This document shows positions 1 through 9,469 of a stretch of 64,000 nt of DNA, piece after piece. Location: positions 2,170,001-2,234,000 of the forward strand of contig NZ_CP089978.1 in NCBI RefSeq assembly GCF_030674635.1. The letters run 5' to 3'. The notes beneath the pieces were generated by a model. It was not told the origin of the DNA. It saw only the letters and a list, made by a program, of their open reading frames with translations, and searched no databases. Numbering within the stretch: the stretch's first letter is position 1; each line of letters begins with the position of its first letter. The translations under genes and the position numbers were made by a program. The stretch is from Moraxella sp. ZY210820. Its GTDB lineage: Bacteria; Pseudomonadota; Gammaproteobacteria; Pseudomonadales; Moraxellaceae.

Positions 1-708
1 CGTTCTCGTTCTAAACGTTCCGCTTCTTGACGAACTAATTCAGCCTGACGTTCTTTTTCTAAACGTTCCGCTTCTTGACGTGCTAACTCAGCCTGACGCT
101 CTCTTTCCAAACGTTCCGCTTCTTGACGTGCTAACTCAGCCTGACGTTCTTTTTCCAAACGTTCTGCTTCTTGGCGTGCTAACTCGGCTTGACGCTCTCT
201 TTCCAAACGCTCTGCTTCTTGGCGTGCTAATTCAGCCTGACGTTCTCGTTCTAAACGTTCCGCTTCTTGACGAACTAATTCAGCCTGACGTTCTTTTTCT
301 AAACGTTCCGCTTCTTGACGTGCTAACTCAGCCTGACGTTCTTTTTCTAAACGCTCTGCTTCTTGACGAGCTAATTCTGCTTGGCGTTCTTTTTCTAAAC
401 GCTCTGCCTCTTGACGTGCTAACTCAGCTTGACGTTCTTTCTCTAACCGTTCTGCTTCTTGGCGTGCTAATTCCGCTTGACGTTCTTTCTCTAACCGTTC
501 TGCTTCTTGACGAGCCAATTCTGCTTGACGTTCTTTCTCTAACCGTTCTGCTTCTTGACGAGCCAATTCTGCTTGACGTTCTTTTTCTAACCGTTCTGCT
601 TCTTGACGAGCCAATTCTGCTTGACGTTCTTTTTCTAAACGCTCTGCCTCTTGACGTGCTAACTCAGCCTGACGTTCTTTTTCTAAACGCTCTGCTTCAT
701 CATCTATT
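1..708 (-). repeat. 48-bp tandem repeat encoding the unit [16 protein letters not shown]
   Basis: Fourteen complete 48-bp units (boundaries at 1, 49, 97 ... 673) plus a partial unit lie inside the autotransporter gene and continue past the left edge. Each encodes sixteen Glu/Arg/Ala-rich residues predicted to form a long charged helix. The first 98 bases are identical to 241-338, showing a 240-bp (five-unit) higher-order duplication. Because 48 is divisible by 3, unit gain or loss changes protein length without breaking the frame. Confidence 0.95.
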
Positions 709-3593
709 TCTTTTTCAAGCACAGGACTCCACAAATAATAGTTCTCGCCTTCATGACGTAAACTATAACGATATGCACCTAAATCAACTTGTTCATCTTT
801 GTTTGCTAATTTAACCGTTGATGTATCTGTACCTTTAACCGTTAATAAAGTTAAATGTTCTTTTGTCTTCGTTGGTTCTTTACCTGTATTATTAACATTT
901 AAACGATGTGTACCACTTGCATTTCCTTGAACATTTACTTTATCACCTTTAAATTGCGTTAAATTAGTTTGATAATTAAATAAACCTTCACCTGTTAAAT
1001 TACCTAAAATATTTAAGGTATGATAGTTACCTGTATTTGCATTCGTTGCATTATTTAAATTAACCACCGAACCAGCTGTTAAGTTTAAATGACCTACATC
1101 ACTATTCGCAGTCATGTCCCATACACTATCTGCTGATAAATTAACGATAGTTTCAGCAGTTGCACTTAGCTTACCTGCCAAATGTGCTTTACCTAAAGTC
1201 AATGTCGCATTATCAACTAAACTAACATTACCATTAATCGCTGTAACAGGAATACTATTTAATATATCGCCATTATAAGTCGGTGTAGTACAAGTCGTTG
1301 TACCACTATAATCTGATCGAATACATACAGGTGTTTGTCCATTGATAAAACCCGCTGTAAGCGTAGCATTTTGACTTACTGATAAATTTGCATTGACCAC
1401 ACTTACATTACGTCCAATATATGCGGTTGCATTATCCTGTACTGCTAATGTCGTCATATTAAATGTACGATTTAACCAATCATCATCCTTAATCACCTCA
1501 GTACGATTTAAATGGTCATACGCATACGGAGTTGGTCTGCCCGATAGCATCAAATTACCATTTTTAGCAATGATATTACCATTTAAATTTGCTCCACCAT
1601 TCAGCATATAAACATCATCTTTAGGCAGAGGATCATAAACAAAATTTAATTGACCATTATTTTTTGTTGTATCAGTTTCACCTAAAATACCTGAAAATGT
1701 GTCTATTCCTGCAGTAGGAGTACGTTTTGCATTCTCACGCTCTAAAAATGCACGTGCTGCTGCATTACGATCATTACTTGCTAATAATAACCATCGATTA
1801 TTACTTTTCCCTCTTTCTGGTAAGAAACTATTAATTGTACCACTCGTTAATACATAATAATCTGTATGTCCATCAGGATAAGCATTGATATGAATATGCC
1901 CTGATCGACTTCGACCATTTACCCAAATAATGTCTTTTTCTGTTAAAAGTGGTTGTAATAGTTCTTTACCAATAGTAACCGTGGTTGCCTTATTCAAATT
2001 ATGATTGACAATTCTTGCACCATCATCAGCATTTTGAATACGTGTAAATTTCAAATCATGACCATTTGTATCTAAACGACCACCACGAAAACCAAAATAG
2101 ATATTATTGGGATCAACTTGATCTGTACTATTTAAGACAACTGTAGCACGACCACTTACAATACCAACTTCACTAAATGCTTGTTTTTGATTATTTTCAT
2201 CAGCACGTTGGTCTAAAATAACCGTACCATCTCCTACACTAATTGAGCCTAAGTTTTTACCCACGCCTTGTATATGTAATGTCCCTTCCCCTATTTTTGA
2301 TAAACGGTCTTTATCGGGATTACTGACTTTCCAAGTAACTGTTTTATCCTTATCAATTGATACACCAGCACCTAGCCAAGTTGTATCCTTTTTTAAACCT
2401 TCGACTGTAGTATTCCCTGAAAAATAAATTGCACCAGAACCCTGATTAATACTATCAGTGAGTTGTAAGGTATTATTCTCCCCTGCAATAGTAAAGGTTT
2501 TACCATGATCTTGACGTGGACGAGACCAATGTCCATTATTTATACCTTCTCGCTCAGCTAAATTTACATCCATCAAATCTACATTTAATAAGGTTTGTCC
2601 ATTCACACTAATGGTACTGGTATTATTTGATGGTAACCACATTAATGTTTGCTCATTACCAATCACAGTACCTGCAATTGATGCTTTTTCATTTTCATCA
2701 ACATAACCCAGATGTGAAGTAGAAAATGAATTACTATCCGTACTAGATTGTACAGAGGCAATATAGACCCAACGCTTTGCTTCCACATCCCATGCAAACA
2801 CACCAGAACCACTATCACCACTACGTTGCATGATACCAAGCGGATGTTCAAATAAATTACTCATTCCATCAAAACGAAGAAGAGTATTTGAGCTAGTTCC
2901 CGGTATTGAAGGATTTGTAAATACTTCCTTTAAATCCAGCATCGAACCACCCGTCATAAAGTGATATGCATCTTCAATATTACGTTGTTCACCACCTTTT
3001 TCATCAATAACTCGCTGAATACCTGAACCAGCACGTACAAAATTGGTATATTTATTCTTATCTAAAAAAGCAGATATGTTAGTCTCATTAGCAATAGGAA
3101 TTGGAGCAACTTCGGTAACTAACTTATGTAAACGTGGTGTATGGTAATCATCACGATGCCAACTCTTAATTTCTGCACCAGGGGTTTTAACATGACGGTT
3201 AGTAATTTGATAATTAAAATGATGACTATCTGGATTCACATTACTATGTTCACCAAATTGTACCGATTCATAACCACGATTATGCTGTACACTCACAATA
3301 TATTGTGGTTTAACCAGAGTTGCTATACCATTAATACGAGAAGCTACTGCCAAATCAATCATAGAAATATCTTGTAACATCGTTCCAACAGATTGACCAT
3401 TTTTATCAAAGATTTCAACATTACTGGCATTTAAATGGAATTGACCTTTATTTTCAGCAAAATCACGGAATTGTTGGTAATCGACATCACCACGTACCAC
3501 ACCTGCCTGTACTGAGTTAATTCCTAAAAACATTAAGCTAAACAATAAATTATATTTAAAAAATGGTTGATTAATTGCTGTCATTCGTTTCAT
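1..3593 (-). CDS. IgA1-protease-like S6 serine protease autotransporter (partial, C-terminus beyond window)
   Basis: Leftward open frame of 1197 codons running off the left edge. The N-terminus has a short signal peptide (hydrophobic [10 protein letters not shown], probable cleavage after SVQA near residue 30) followed by [14 protein letters not shown], the typical start of mature S6 proteases. The chymotrypsin-like triad fits H104 in SVQHNRGY, D149 in [14 protein letters not shown] and S261 in GDSGSG. A beta-helix passenger follows with the family's [17 protein letters not shown] and DDGARIVNH motifs near residues 500-520. The visible end is a charged 16-residue repeat comparable in position to the alpha-peptide of neisserial IgA proteases; the outer-membrane barrel would lie outside the window. 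The serine motif ends in G rather than the usual P, and the extended signal peptide (ESPR) of SPATEs is missing. The substrate cannot be read from sequence. The family call is firm; IgA1 cleavage is inference. Confidence 0.88.
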   Translation of the reverse strand, partial: MKRMTAINQPFFKYNLLFSLMFLGINSVQAGVVRGDVDYQQFRDFAENKGQFHLNASNVEIFDKNGQSVGTMLQDISMIDLAVASRINGIATLVKPQYIVSVQHNRGYESVQFGEHSNVNPDSHHFNYQITNRHVKTPGAEIKSWHRDDYHTPRLHKLVTEVAPIPIANETNISAFLDKNKYTNFVRAGSGIQRVIDEKGGEQRNIEDAYHFMTGGSMLDLKEVFTNPSIPGTSSNTLLRFDGMSNLFEHPLGIMQRSGDSGSGVFAWDVEAKRWVYIASVQSSTDSNSFSTSHLGYVDENEKASIAGTVIGNEQTLMWLPSNNTSTISVNGQTLLNVDLMDVNLAEREGINNGHWSRPRQDHGKTFTIAGENNTLQLTDSINQGSGAIYFSGNTTVEGLKKDTTWLGAGVSIDKDKTVTWKVSNPDKDRLSKIGEGTLHIQGVGKNLGSISVGDGTVILDQRADENNQKQAFSEVGIVSGRATVVLNSTDQVDPNNIYFGFRGGRLDTNGHDLKFTRIQNADDGARIVNHNLNKATTVTIGKELLQPLLTEKDIIWVNGRSRSGHIHINAYPDGHTDYYVLTSGTINSFLPERGKSNNRWLLLASNDRNAAARAFLERENAKRTPTAGIDTFSGILGETDTTKNNGQLNFVYDPLPKDDVYMLNGGANLNGNIIAKNGNLMLSGRPTPYAYDHLNRTEVIKDDDWLNRTFNMTTLAVQDNATAYIGRNVSVVNANLSVSQNATLTAGFINGQTPVCIRSDYSGTTTCTTPTYNGDILNSIPVTAINGNVSLVDNATLTLGKAHLAGKLSATAETIVNLSADSVWDMTANSDVGHLNLTAGSVVNLNNATNANTGNYHTLNILGNLTGEGLFNYQTNLTQFKGDKVNVQGNASGTHRLNVNNTGKEPTKTKEHLTLLTVKGTDTSTVKLANKDEQVDLGAYRYSLRHEGENYYLWSPVLEKEIDDEAERLEKERQAELARQEAERLEKERQAELARQEAERLEKERQAELARQEAERLEKERQAELARQEAERLEKERQAELARQEAERLEKERQAELARQEAERLEKERQAELARQEAERLEKERQAELARQEAERLEKERQAELVRQEAERLERERQAELARQEAERLERERQAELARQEAERLEKERQAELARQEAERLERERQAELARQEAERLEKERQAELVRQEAERLERE

Positions 3594-3661
3594 AGAGAAC
3601 TCACAAAATAAAAAGATATACTTGATTTAAAAGCGTGTAGATTTTTAGATTAACATGATCT

Positions 3662-3736
3662 CATTCTCAACTTAAAGTCGTAGCATATTGATATTTTTTA
3701 ATAATATTAATGCATTATCAATTTAAATTGAGAATG
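3662..3736. promoter_or_regulatory. 15-bp inverted repeat upstream of the autotransporter
   Basis: CATTCTCAACTTAAA at 3662-3676 and TTTAAATTGAGAATG at 3722-3736 are inverted copies matching at 14 of 15 positions, separated by 45 AT-rich bases. The pair lies 70-145 bases upstream of the autotransporter start, where a promoter is expected. It could be a two-site operator or a looped structure; no regulator is identified. The rest of 3594-3836 holds no gene that I can support. Confidence 0.35.
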
Positions 3737-3836
3737 GTGTAACATATTCTATCATTTTATTGTTACAAAACGAAATATTTTTTATTTAAAATGTGATGAA
3801 TTTATCCTTTTTATAAAAATCATTTTATCCATAAAT

Positions 3837-3869
3837 AAAAGCATAATCTCGTATAAGATTATGCTTTTT
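3837..3869. terminator. Intrinsic terminator of the ACP-like gene
   Basis: AAAAGCATAATCT (3837-3849) pairs with AGATTATGCTTTT, with a 6-base loop. The stem is flanked by A and T runs, so it can work in both directions. It lies just after the stop of the leftward gene at 3888. Confidence 0.75.
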
Positions 3870-3887
3870 GAGTTTAACTATAATGTA

Positions 3888-4289
3888 TTAGCCACGAGAT
3901 TTACAATTTTTATAAATAATCTCATTGTCTGGCGTTGTTACTAAAATAGTTGATTTTTTGTAGTTCTTCACAGTAATAGCATCTGTACCTAAAGTATAGC
4001 TATTTTCATTACCAAAATGCGTACCGACAAAATCAGAATGAGCTAAATTAATAGGCATAAAACGTGCCTTACCATTTAAAACTGCTTGTGCATAAGTCGG
4101 CAAGCCTTGTTTGTTAAAACCATAAGTTACTTTAACTGGTTTTTTACCTGAACAAACATATGTTACTTGTTTAGTTGTAACTGTTGAAGCATGAGCTTCT
4201 TGTGCTGTTTGAGCATTTGCTGTTGCAGTTGCCATCAAACCTACACTTAATAACGCTGCAGGTACAATTGTTTGTAAAAGTTTTTTCAT
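3888..4289 (-). CDS. Adhesin complex protein (ACP), MliC-like lysozyme inhibitor
   Basis: 133-residue secreted protein. The start MKKLLQTIV is chosen because AGGGGA lies 7 bases upstream and a signal peptide ending near ANAQ follows; an upstream in-frame ATG at 4355 has neither. The mature part (VTYVC, KVTYGFNKQGLPTYAQAVLNGK, TAPDN-like TTPDNEIIYKNC) closely resembles the neisserial ACP family as I recall it. In Neisseria ACP is a surface adhesin that also inhibits c-type lysozyme. Two cysteines (YVC and KNC) are placed to form the conserved disulfide. It stands alone between two terminators or gaps beside the IgA-protease-like gene. Function in this host is by homology only. Confidence 0.85.
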   Translation of the reverse strand: MKKLLQTIVPAALLSVGLMATATANAQTAQEAHASTVTTKQVTYVCSGKKPVKVTYGFNKQGLPTYAQAVLNGKARFMPINLAHSDFVGTHFGNENSYTLGTDAITVKNYKKSTILVTTPDNEIIYKNCKSRG

Positions 4290-4518
4290 GATATTTTCCC
4301 CTATTGGAAATGATGCTAAATGTGTTGCGAGTACAACATCTCTTGATGTATTCATTATAGGAAAACTTCTAGAATAAATTAATAAGATATTGTCATAATT
4401 TGTTACACTTTATGATATTCATGCAAAAAATAATCAATTTTACACCATAATGCATTAACTCATACGAAATATTAAGAGAATATCATTCAATCTGTAACAA
4501 ATTATTTCAAACATCTAT

Positions 4519-5469
4519 TTAAGAACGCTGATTAATTCCTTGTTCCAACACATCAAATAAATCATCAGCCAATGATGTACCAAATTGAGCATCAATTTCA
4601 CGGATACAAGTTGGGCTAGTTACATTGATTTCGGTAACATATTCACCAATCACATCTAAACCAACAAAAATCAAGCCTTTCTCTTTTAAGAAAGGTCCGA
4701 CTTCTTGAGCAATCGCTTTATCTTTTTCCGTTAATGGACGAGCTTCACCACGACCACCTGCCGCCAAATTACCACGAATATCGCCTTGCTGTGGAATACG
4801 AGCTAAACAATATGGTGCTGGTTCGCCATTAATCATCAGAATACGCTTATCACCATCAACAATTTCAGGAATATAACGTTGTGCCATAATTGGTTGCGTA
4901 CCATTTTGTGTTAAAACCTCTAAGGTCGAACCAATATTCACCCCATCATGATAAAGACGGAAAATGCCCATTCCTCCCATACCATCAAGCGGTTTGACAA
5001 TCACATCTTTATACTCAGCGATAAATTCACGAATCAAATTGGCTTGTGATGTTACTAAAGTTGGTACTTGCAAATGTGGAAACTGAGTCGCAAATAATTT
5101 TTCATTACAATCACGCAATGATTGTGGCTTATTGACAACCCATGCCCCTTCACGCTCCGCCTGTTCCAAAATATAGGTGGTATAAATAAAATTCATATCA
5201 AATGGCGGGTCTTTACGCATTAAAATGACATCATAATCCGCTAAAGATTCGATACGCTTTTCGCCTAACTGATAATAATCTTGATTATTTTCAAAAACTT
5301 GTAAATTCGAAATTTGCCCAAATGCCTTACCCTGATTTAAAAACAAATCTTGTTGCAAAGCATAGCCTAATTCATGTCCACGGCGTTGTGCTGCCCACAA
5401 CATTGCCATCGTTGAATCTTTTTTCAAATTCACTTTTGCAATATCGTCCATTATTACTAAAACACGCAT
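4519..5469 (-). CDS. gshB: Glutathione synthetase
   Basis: 316 residues, the usual length of bacterial GshB. It joins gamma-glutamylcysteine and glycine using ATP in the cytoplasm, the second step of glutathione synthesis. The N-terminal domain begins MRVLVIMDDIAKVNLKKDSTMAML; the ATP-grasp core shows VIVKPLDGMGGMGIFR around residues 157-172 and the C-terminal EINVTSPTCIREID metal/ATP site. It follows yhbY by 27 bases on the same strand, so the two are probably co-transcribed. gshA is not in the window. Confidence 0.97.
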   Translation of the reverse strand: MRVLVIMDDIAKVNLKKDSTMAMLWAAQRRGHELGYALQQDLFLNQGKAFGQISNLQVFENNQDYYQLGEKRIESLADYDVILMRKDPPFDMNFIYTTYILEQAEREGAWVVNKPQSLRDCNEKLFATQFPHLQVPTLVTSQANLIREFIAEYKDVIVKPLDGMGGMGIFRLYHDGVNIGSTLEVLTQNGTQPIMAQRYIPEIVDGDKRILMINGEPAPYCLARIPQQGDIRGNLAAGGRGEARPLTEKDKAIAQEVGPFLKEKGLIFVGLDVIGEYVTEINVTSPTCIREIDAQFGTSLADDLFDVLEQGINQRS

Positions 5470-5496
5470 AAAATTCTCCTTAATGATGAAATGAAC

Positions 5497-5823
5497 TTAA
5501 TGACTTAAATGTGCAAAACGCACAATATTTGATAAGTTTTGATTCTGCTCTACCGCTTTACGATACAATAGTGCCATTTTACCAATTTTTTGCACAACAT
5601 GAGCTTGCGTTTCTTCTGCTAATTGTTCAATCATATGCTGGCGTAATTCACGATCTTCGCCTGCTACTTTAATTTTAATTAATTCGTGGTCATTTAAGGC
5701 ACGTTCTGTTTCTTCTAAAACCGCATCGGTTAAGCCATTGCTACCTAACATCACCACAGGATTTAGATGATGACCAATCGCACGTAGTTTTTTAATTTCA
5801 ACAGTTGATAATTGACGACTCAT
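5497..5823 (-). CDS. yhbY: Ribosome assembly RNA-binding protein YhbY (CRM domain)
   Basis: 108-residue single-CRM-domain protein. The family binds pre-50S ribosomal particles and helps 23S rRNA maturation. Visible features are the conserved helix LRAIGHHLNPVVMLGSNGLTDAVLEE, which contains the GxNGLT loop that contacts RNA, and HELIKIKVAG. It is first in a leftward pair with gshB. The usual divergent neighbour rlmE/ftsH is absent; 5824-6066 is a non-coding divergent region. Confidence 0.95.
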   Translation of the reverse strand: MSRQLSTVEIKKLRAIGHHLNPVVMLGSNGLTDAVLEETERALNDHELIKIKVAGEDRELRQHMIEQLAEETQAHVVQKIGKMALLYRKAVEQNQNLSNIVRFAHLSH

Positions 5824-6066
5824 AAGTTACTCTTTTTCAATATTCATTTTAAACATTATAGCAAAGATTAATCAATGATATTGTGCATTTCTGTATTTAT
5901 TTTAAAGAATCTTTACTCTAAAATATCTTCATCATTGAGTACAAATATTACAGAGAAATACAAAATAAATACTTGCAATTTAAACAAAATTCAGTCATAT
6001 TAGAAAAATAGTGAGATTACTCTAAAATGTAATATCTCCCTTTCACTAAACACAGGATACAAACCC

Positions 6067-6492
6067 ATGAAAAAATTATTCCTTTTAGGTGCTTTGCTTG
6101 GTTTAAGTACAGCAACCTTTGCTAATCTTGATAATACTCGTTGGCAAACGATTGATGACAAAACAGGTAAACCAAAAGCCATTATCATCTTTTCTAAACA
6201 ACCTAATGGCACTTATACTGGCAAAATTCAAAGTATGTATGATGCTGCACAAGGTAAAAGCTGTACAACATGTACAGGTCCATACAAGAACAAACAATTA
6301 ATTAATGTTCCTGTTGTCCAAAACTTAAAAGAAGTTTCAGCTGGTGTTTATGAAGGTGGAACCATTATTGACCCTAAAACTGGTAGTTCTTATCGCTTAA
6401 AAGGTACACTACAAGGTAATAAATTGTCATTACGTGCTTATGTAGGAATTTCTTTAGCAGGTCGTAACCAAACATGGAATCGTGTAAAATAA
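6067..6492 (+). CDS. DUF2147 secreted protein
   Basis: 141 residues with a clear Sec signal (MKKLFLLGALLGLSTATFA, cleavage near residue 19), so periplasmic. The body matches DUF2147: a start like NTRWQTIDDKTGKPKAIIIF, the CTTC cysteine pair near residue 65, YEGGTIIDPKTGSSYRLKGTL and a final GRNQTW. Members are small beta-rich proteins of unknown role in Proteobacteria. It is a single gene with its own terminator just downstream. Confidence 0.88.
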   Translation: MKKLFLLGALLGLSTATFANLDNTRWQTIDDKTGKPKAIIIFSKQPNGTYTGKIQSMYDAAQGKSCTTCTGPYKNKQLINVPVVQNLKEVSAGVYEGGTIIDPKTGSSYRLKGTLQGNKLSLRAYVGISLAGRNQTWNRVK

Positions 6493-6511
6493 TTTAATTT
6501 TTTTGAATGCC

Positions 6512-6547
6512 AAAGCCATTAAGATATTATATTTTAATGGCTTTTTT
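6512..6547. terminator. Intrinsic terminator
   Basis: AAAGCCATTAA (6512-6522) pairs with TTAATGGCTTT (6534-6544), followed by a T run. It is symmetric and sits between the convergent DUF2147 gene and the glycosylase gene, so it probably serves both. Confidence 0.8.
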
Positions 6548-6551
6548 ATAT

Positions 6552-7136
6552 TTATAATTTTAACACCGCTTGATAATAACTTGCTTTTTGCTCTAATGCC
6601 AAAGGATACGCCCGTGATGATGATGGTAAACGATGTAATTTTATTGTTTTATGATTAATCAATACATCAACGAATTGTCCAATTTTTGGTAATATCACAT
6701 CTTTATTTTCCCCATGCTGACCATAATGATACAGTAAAGTTTTAGTTGCCTTTTCGCCAGTCGTTAAAATATGCTGACAATTCGGAAGCTGTGCTAAAAG
6801 TTGAGCAATATCTTGTTCTTGCACCACTTGTAAAAATTGATCAGATGCATTATCTTTTAAACGAATAGCCTGATAGACTGTATCACTAATGGCAATACCT
6901 TGTTGCTGTAAAAATTGTTGAATTTCATACTGTTTAAATTTTTTGTTTTGAATATCAATAAAATAATCTTTATCCCCATAAAAGATCAAACCCATAATTC
7001 GCCACATATCATTATTATAATTCGGATAATAAAAATCCATCTTCCAACGCTGTTTCGGCGGTGGAAAACTACCTAATAATAAAAAGCGAGCATTCTGCGG
7101 TAAAAATGGGGTTAATGGGTGAGTTTCAATATTCAT
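6552..7136 (-). CDS. Uracil-DNA glycosylase superfamily protein
   Basis: 194 residues counted from the ATG at 7136 (the codon before it is TTG). The start of the fold, [25 protein letters not shown], carries the GSFPP motif where UDG-superfamily enzymes have their GQDP-like loop, and the later [11 protein letters not shown] corresponds to the C-terminal HPSP-type loop. The likely role is base-excision removal of deaminated bases, but the substrate (uracil, hypoxanthine or other) is not decided by these motifs. It is divergent from the phosphomannomutase gene with 93 bases between starts. Confidence 0.7.
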   Translation of the reverse strand: MNIETHPLTPFLPQNARFLLLGSFPPPKQRWKMDFYYPNYNNDMWRIMGLIFYGDKDYFIDIQNKKFKQYEIQQFLQQQGIAISDTVYQAIRLKDNASDQFLQVVQEQDIAQLLAQLPNCQHILTTGEKATKTLLYHYGQHGENKDVILPKIGQFVDVLINHKTIKLHRLPSSSRAYPLALEQKASYYQAVLKL

Positions 7137-7229
7137 CAAATGTTCACAAAAAATATCATGATTATTGCACGCTATTTTAACATGAAATCGGTTATACTAA
7201 AGCCATATAAATATTTAGGTTTAATCATC

Positions 7230-8630
7230 ATGAATCCATCTTTTAAACAGGTTTTTAGCCCTGCACAATATACTTGCTTTAAAGCCTACGACATTCGTGG
7301 ACAACTTGGTACAGAACTCAATGAAGACATTGCTTATCGTATTGGACGTGCCTATGGACAGATTTATCAACCAAAAACTGTTGTAGTGGGTTGCGATGTC
7401 CGTTTAAGCAGTGAAGGTTTGAAGAAAGCCACCATTCAAGGACTAAATGATGCAGGTGTGAATGTGTATGATTTAGGCATGACAGGCACGGAAGAAGTGT
7501 ATTTTGCGTCATTTCATTTGAATGTACAAGGTGGTATTGAAATCACGGCAAGCCATAATCCTATGGATTATAACGGCATGAAATTGGTACGTGAAATGGC
7601 TCGCCCAATTAGCAGTGAGACAGGTTTAAAAGAGATTCAAGCCTTAGCAGAAAGTGCTGATTTTACACAGGTTGATGAAAAAGGCACAACCAAACACATC
7701 AATATGTTAGCGGAATATGTTGAACATTTAATGGGCTATATCAAACCAAATAAAATCCGTCCATTAAAATTGGTGGTCAATGCGGGCAATGGCTCGGCAG
7801 GTCATGTTATTGATGAAATCGAATATCGTTTTAAACAATTGAACGTGCCTGTTGAATTTATCAAAATTCACCATGAGGCAGACGGCAATTTCCCAAATGG
7901 TATTCCTAATCCGATTTTGGTCGAAAATCGTGCCAGTACTGCCAATGCTGTTTTAGAGCATCAAGCGGATATGGGCATTGCATGGGACGGCGATTTTGAC
8001 CGTTGTTTCCTATTTGACGAAAAAGGGCAATTTATCGAAGGCTATTATATTGTTGGTTTATTGGCACAGGCGTTTTTATTACAAAAACAAGACGAAAAAA
8101 TCGTACATGACCCACGTTTAGTGTGGAATACGCTTGATGTAGTACAACGTTATGATGGGCAAGCGGTACAGTCAAAATCTGGGCATTCATTTATTAAAGA
8201 AATGATGCGTGAACAAAATGCGATTTATGGCGGAGAAATGTCAGCTCATCACTATTTCCGTGATTTTGCTTATTGTGATAGCGGTATGATTCCATGGCTA
8301 TTAGTGGTGATGTTATTATCAGAAACTGGGCAAACATTATCCAGCTTAGTCGAAGAAATGATTGCAAAATTCCCATGCAGTGGTGAAATTAATTTTAAAG
8401 TGGCGGATACACAAGCGACTATTCAACGCATTTTAAGCCACTATAAACGTAAACGCCCGCAGATTGATGAAACTGATGGCATTAGTTTAGATTTTGGGCA
8501 TTGGCGTTTTAATGTGCGTGCATCTAATACTGAACCATTATTGCGTTTAAATATTGAAACCCGTCAATCAGATAAAACCTTACCGATGCAAAATTATATT
8601 GATGAATTAACGCAACTCATTACAGCGTAA
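7230..8630 (+). CDS. manB: Phosphomannomutase/phosphoglucomutase
   Basis: 466 residues from the ATG at 7230, chosen because [19 protein letters not shown] is the normal family start and TTAGGT lies just upstream; the longer frame would overlap the divergent gene. It interconverts mannose-6-P and mannose-1-P (or glucose forms) for surface sugar synthesis. The catalytic phosphoserine loop is [13 protein letters not shown], the Mg site is [13 protein letters not shown], the sugar-binding loop is [12 protein letters not shown], and the phosphate-binding end is [15 protein letters not shown]. It resembles CpsG/ManB more than GlmM, which is present separately at 23377. Confidence 0.92.
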   Translation: MNPSFKQVFSPAQYTCFKAYDIRGQLGTELNEDIAYRIGRAYGQIYQPKTVVVGCDVRLSSEGLKKATIQGLNDAGVNVYDLGMTGTEEVYFASFHLNVQGGIEITASHNPMDYNGMKLVREMARPISSETGLKEIQALAESADFTQVDEKGTTKHINMLAEYVEHLMGYIKPNKIRPLKLVVNAGNGSAGHVIDEIEYRFKQLNVPVEFIKIHHEADGNFPNGIPNPILVENRASTANAVLEHQADMGIAWDGDFDRCFLFDEKGQFIEGYYIVGLLAQAFLLQKQDEKIVHDPRLVWNTLDVVQRYDGQAVQSKSGHSFIKEMMREQNAIYGGEMSAHHYFRDFAYCDSGMIPWLLVVMLLSETGQTLSSLVEEMIAKFPCSGEINFKVADTQATIQRILSHYKRKRPQIDETDGISLDFGHWRFNVRASNTEPLLRLNIETRQSDKTLPMQNYIDELTQLITA

Positions 8631-8648
8631 TTCATCTTGTAATATAAA

Positions 8649-8683
8649 AATAAGGTGGATTCTTTCCACCTTATTGATTTTTT
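8649..8683. terminator. Intrinsic terminator after phosphomannomutase
   Basis: AATAAGGTGGA (8649-8659) pairs with TCCACCTTATT (8665-8675), followed by GATTTTTT. It separates the rightward mutase from the leftward toxin-like gene that ends at 8689. Confidence 0.8.
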
Positions 8684-8688
8684 AGTTA

Positions 8689-9054
8689 TTATTTTAAATA
8701 ATCAATATTTGGTAAGACAAATGGTGGATGTGGTGATAAATCCACGATTTTAATAAAACCATCACCTAATACATAATGTAATAAATATTCACTCACTAAA
8801 TCACCATTATTTGCAAGAGAATAATCAGGAATGCCGATATGATAATGCCATAATTGGTATTTTTGAGCATACGCCACTTTATCTCGCCAATTTGGGTCTT
8901 CAGTTGGGACGTTGTCTGATGATTTATTACGCCCTTTAAGATTGGTTAAGCCAAATTGTTTGACGTGTTTTTCGAATTGACGAATTTTTAATTGGTCAGC
9001 AATCGGAAAATTAATGATTTGTTGAGCAAATAATTCACCAAAAAAGACGTGCAT
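8689..9054 (-). CDS. Putative toxin of a type II toxin-antitoxin pair (YafO-like)
   Basis: 121 residues without a signal peptide or membrane segment. Features such as FEKHVKQFGLTNLKGRNKSSDNVPTEDPNWRDKVAYAQKYQLWHYHIG and SEYLLHYVLGDGFIKIVDLSPHPPF resemble small mRNA-interferase-type toxins (YafO/RelE-like) in layout, but I cannot assign a family with certainty. Its ATG overlaps the stop of the upstream gene by one base (TAATG), which implies translational coupling typical of such pairs. It lies at the edge of an accessory block. Confidence 0.5.
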   Translation of the reverse strand: MHVFFGELFAQQIINFPIADQLKIRQFEKHVKQFGLTNLKGRNKSSDNVPTEDPNWRDKVAYAQKYQLWHYHIGIPDYSLANNGDLVSEYLLHYVLGDGFIKIVDLSPHPPFVLPNIDYLK

Positions 9055-9311
9055 TATACTTGCTCCGTAAAGTCTTTTTTATTTAAAGCATTGAGCCACG
9101 CTAAAAACTCTTCATCTGTATCGAAGTCAGGTACACGCACAGCAGGAGCTTCAACTGCTTTTTTCATACGCTCTAAATCATAGTTAAATGGTACGTCATT
9201 AACCAAATTGCTTTCTACCAATTTGTTAATAAAATCTTCAGTACGCATATTATACTGTTGAGCTTTTTTTATCGCAATTTGTTCAAGGTGGGGGGCAAGT
9301 TCGATAATCAT
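9054..9311 (-). CDS. Putative antitoxin partner
   Basis: 85 residues starting at MIIELAPHLEQIAIKKA. This start is chosen because GGAGAA lies 8 bases upstream, whereas the upstream in-frame ATG at 9338 lacks a site. The N-terminal half looks like a small helical DNA-binding or dimerisation region (IAIKKAQQYNMRTEDFINKLVE), and the C-terminal half is acidic (VPDFDTDEEFLAWLNALNKKDF), the usual antitoxin layout. It is first in a two-gene operon with the toxin candidate. The region 9312-9469 between it and the divergent WGR gene is AT-rich and presumably holds both promoters. Confidence 0.5.
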   Translation of the reverse strand: MIIELAPHLEQIAIKKAQQYNMRTEDFINKLVESNLVNDVPFNYDLERMKKAVEAPAVRVPDFDTDEEFLAWLNALNKKDFTEQV

Positions 9312-9469
9312 GATGTATTCTCCGTGATTTATTACCATTATGCTAACAAAAAAAATCTTACTCGTCTATTATATGTATAATATTTAAACAAAAAATATTC
9401 TATACAAGCATTTTAATCTATGATACAGTTAAAAAATATTCTAAAACACCCACGAATTAGGAGCATATC

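Noticed and set aside
1..708. CRISPR-like array
   Set aside because: Units are directly adjacent without spacers and encode a continuous protein repeat.
80..814. 244-codon rightward frame of leucine-rich repeats
   Set aside because: It is the antisense shadow of the 48-bp repeat in the autotransporter gene; repeats with period divisible by 3 keep such frames open.
7165..7198. Promoter TTGCAC ... TATACT before manB
   Set aside because: The -10 is good but the spacing is 22 bp, so I do not call the pair.
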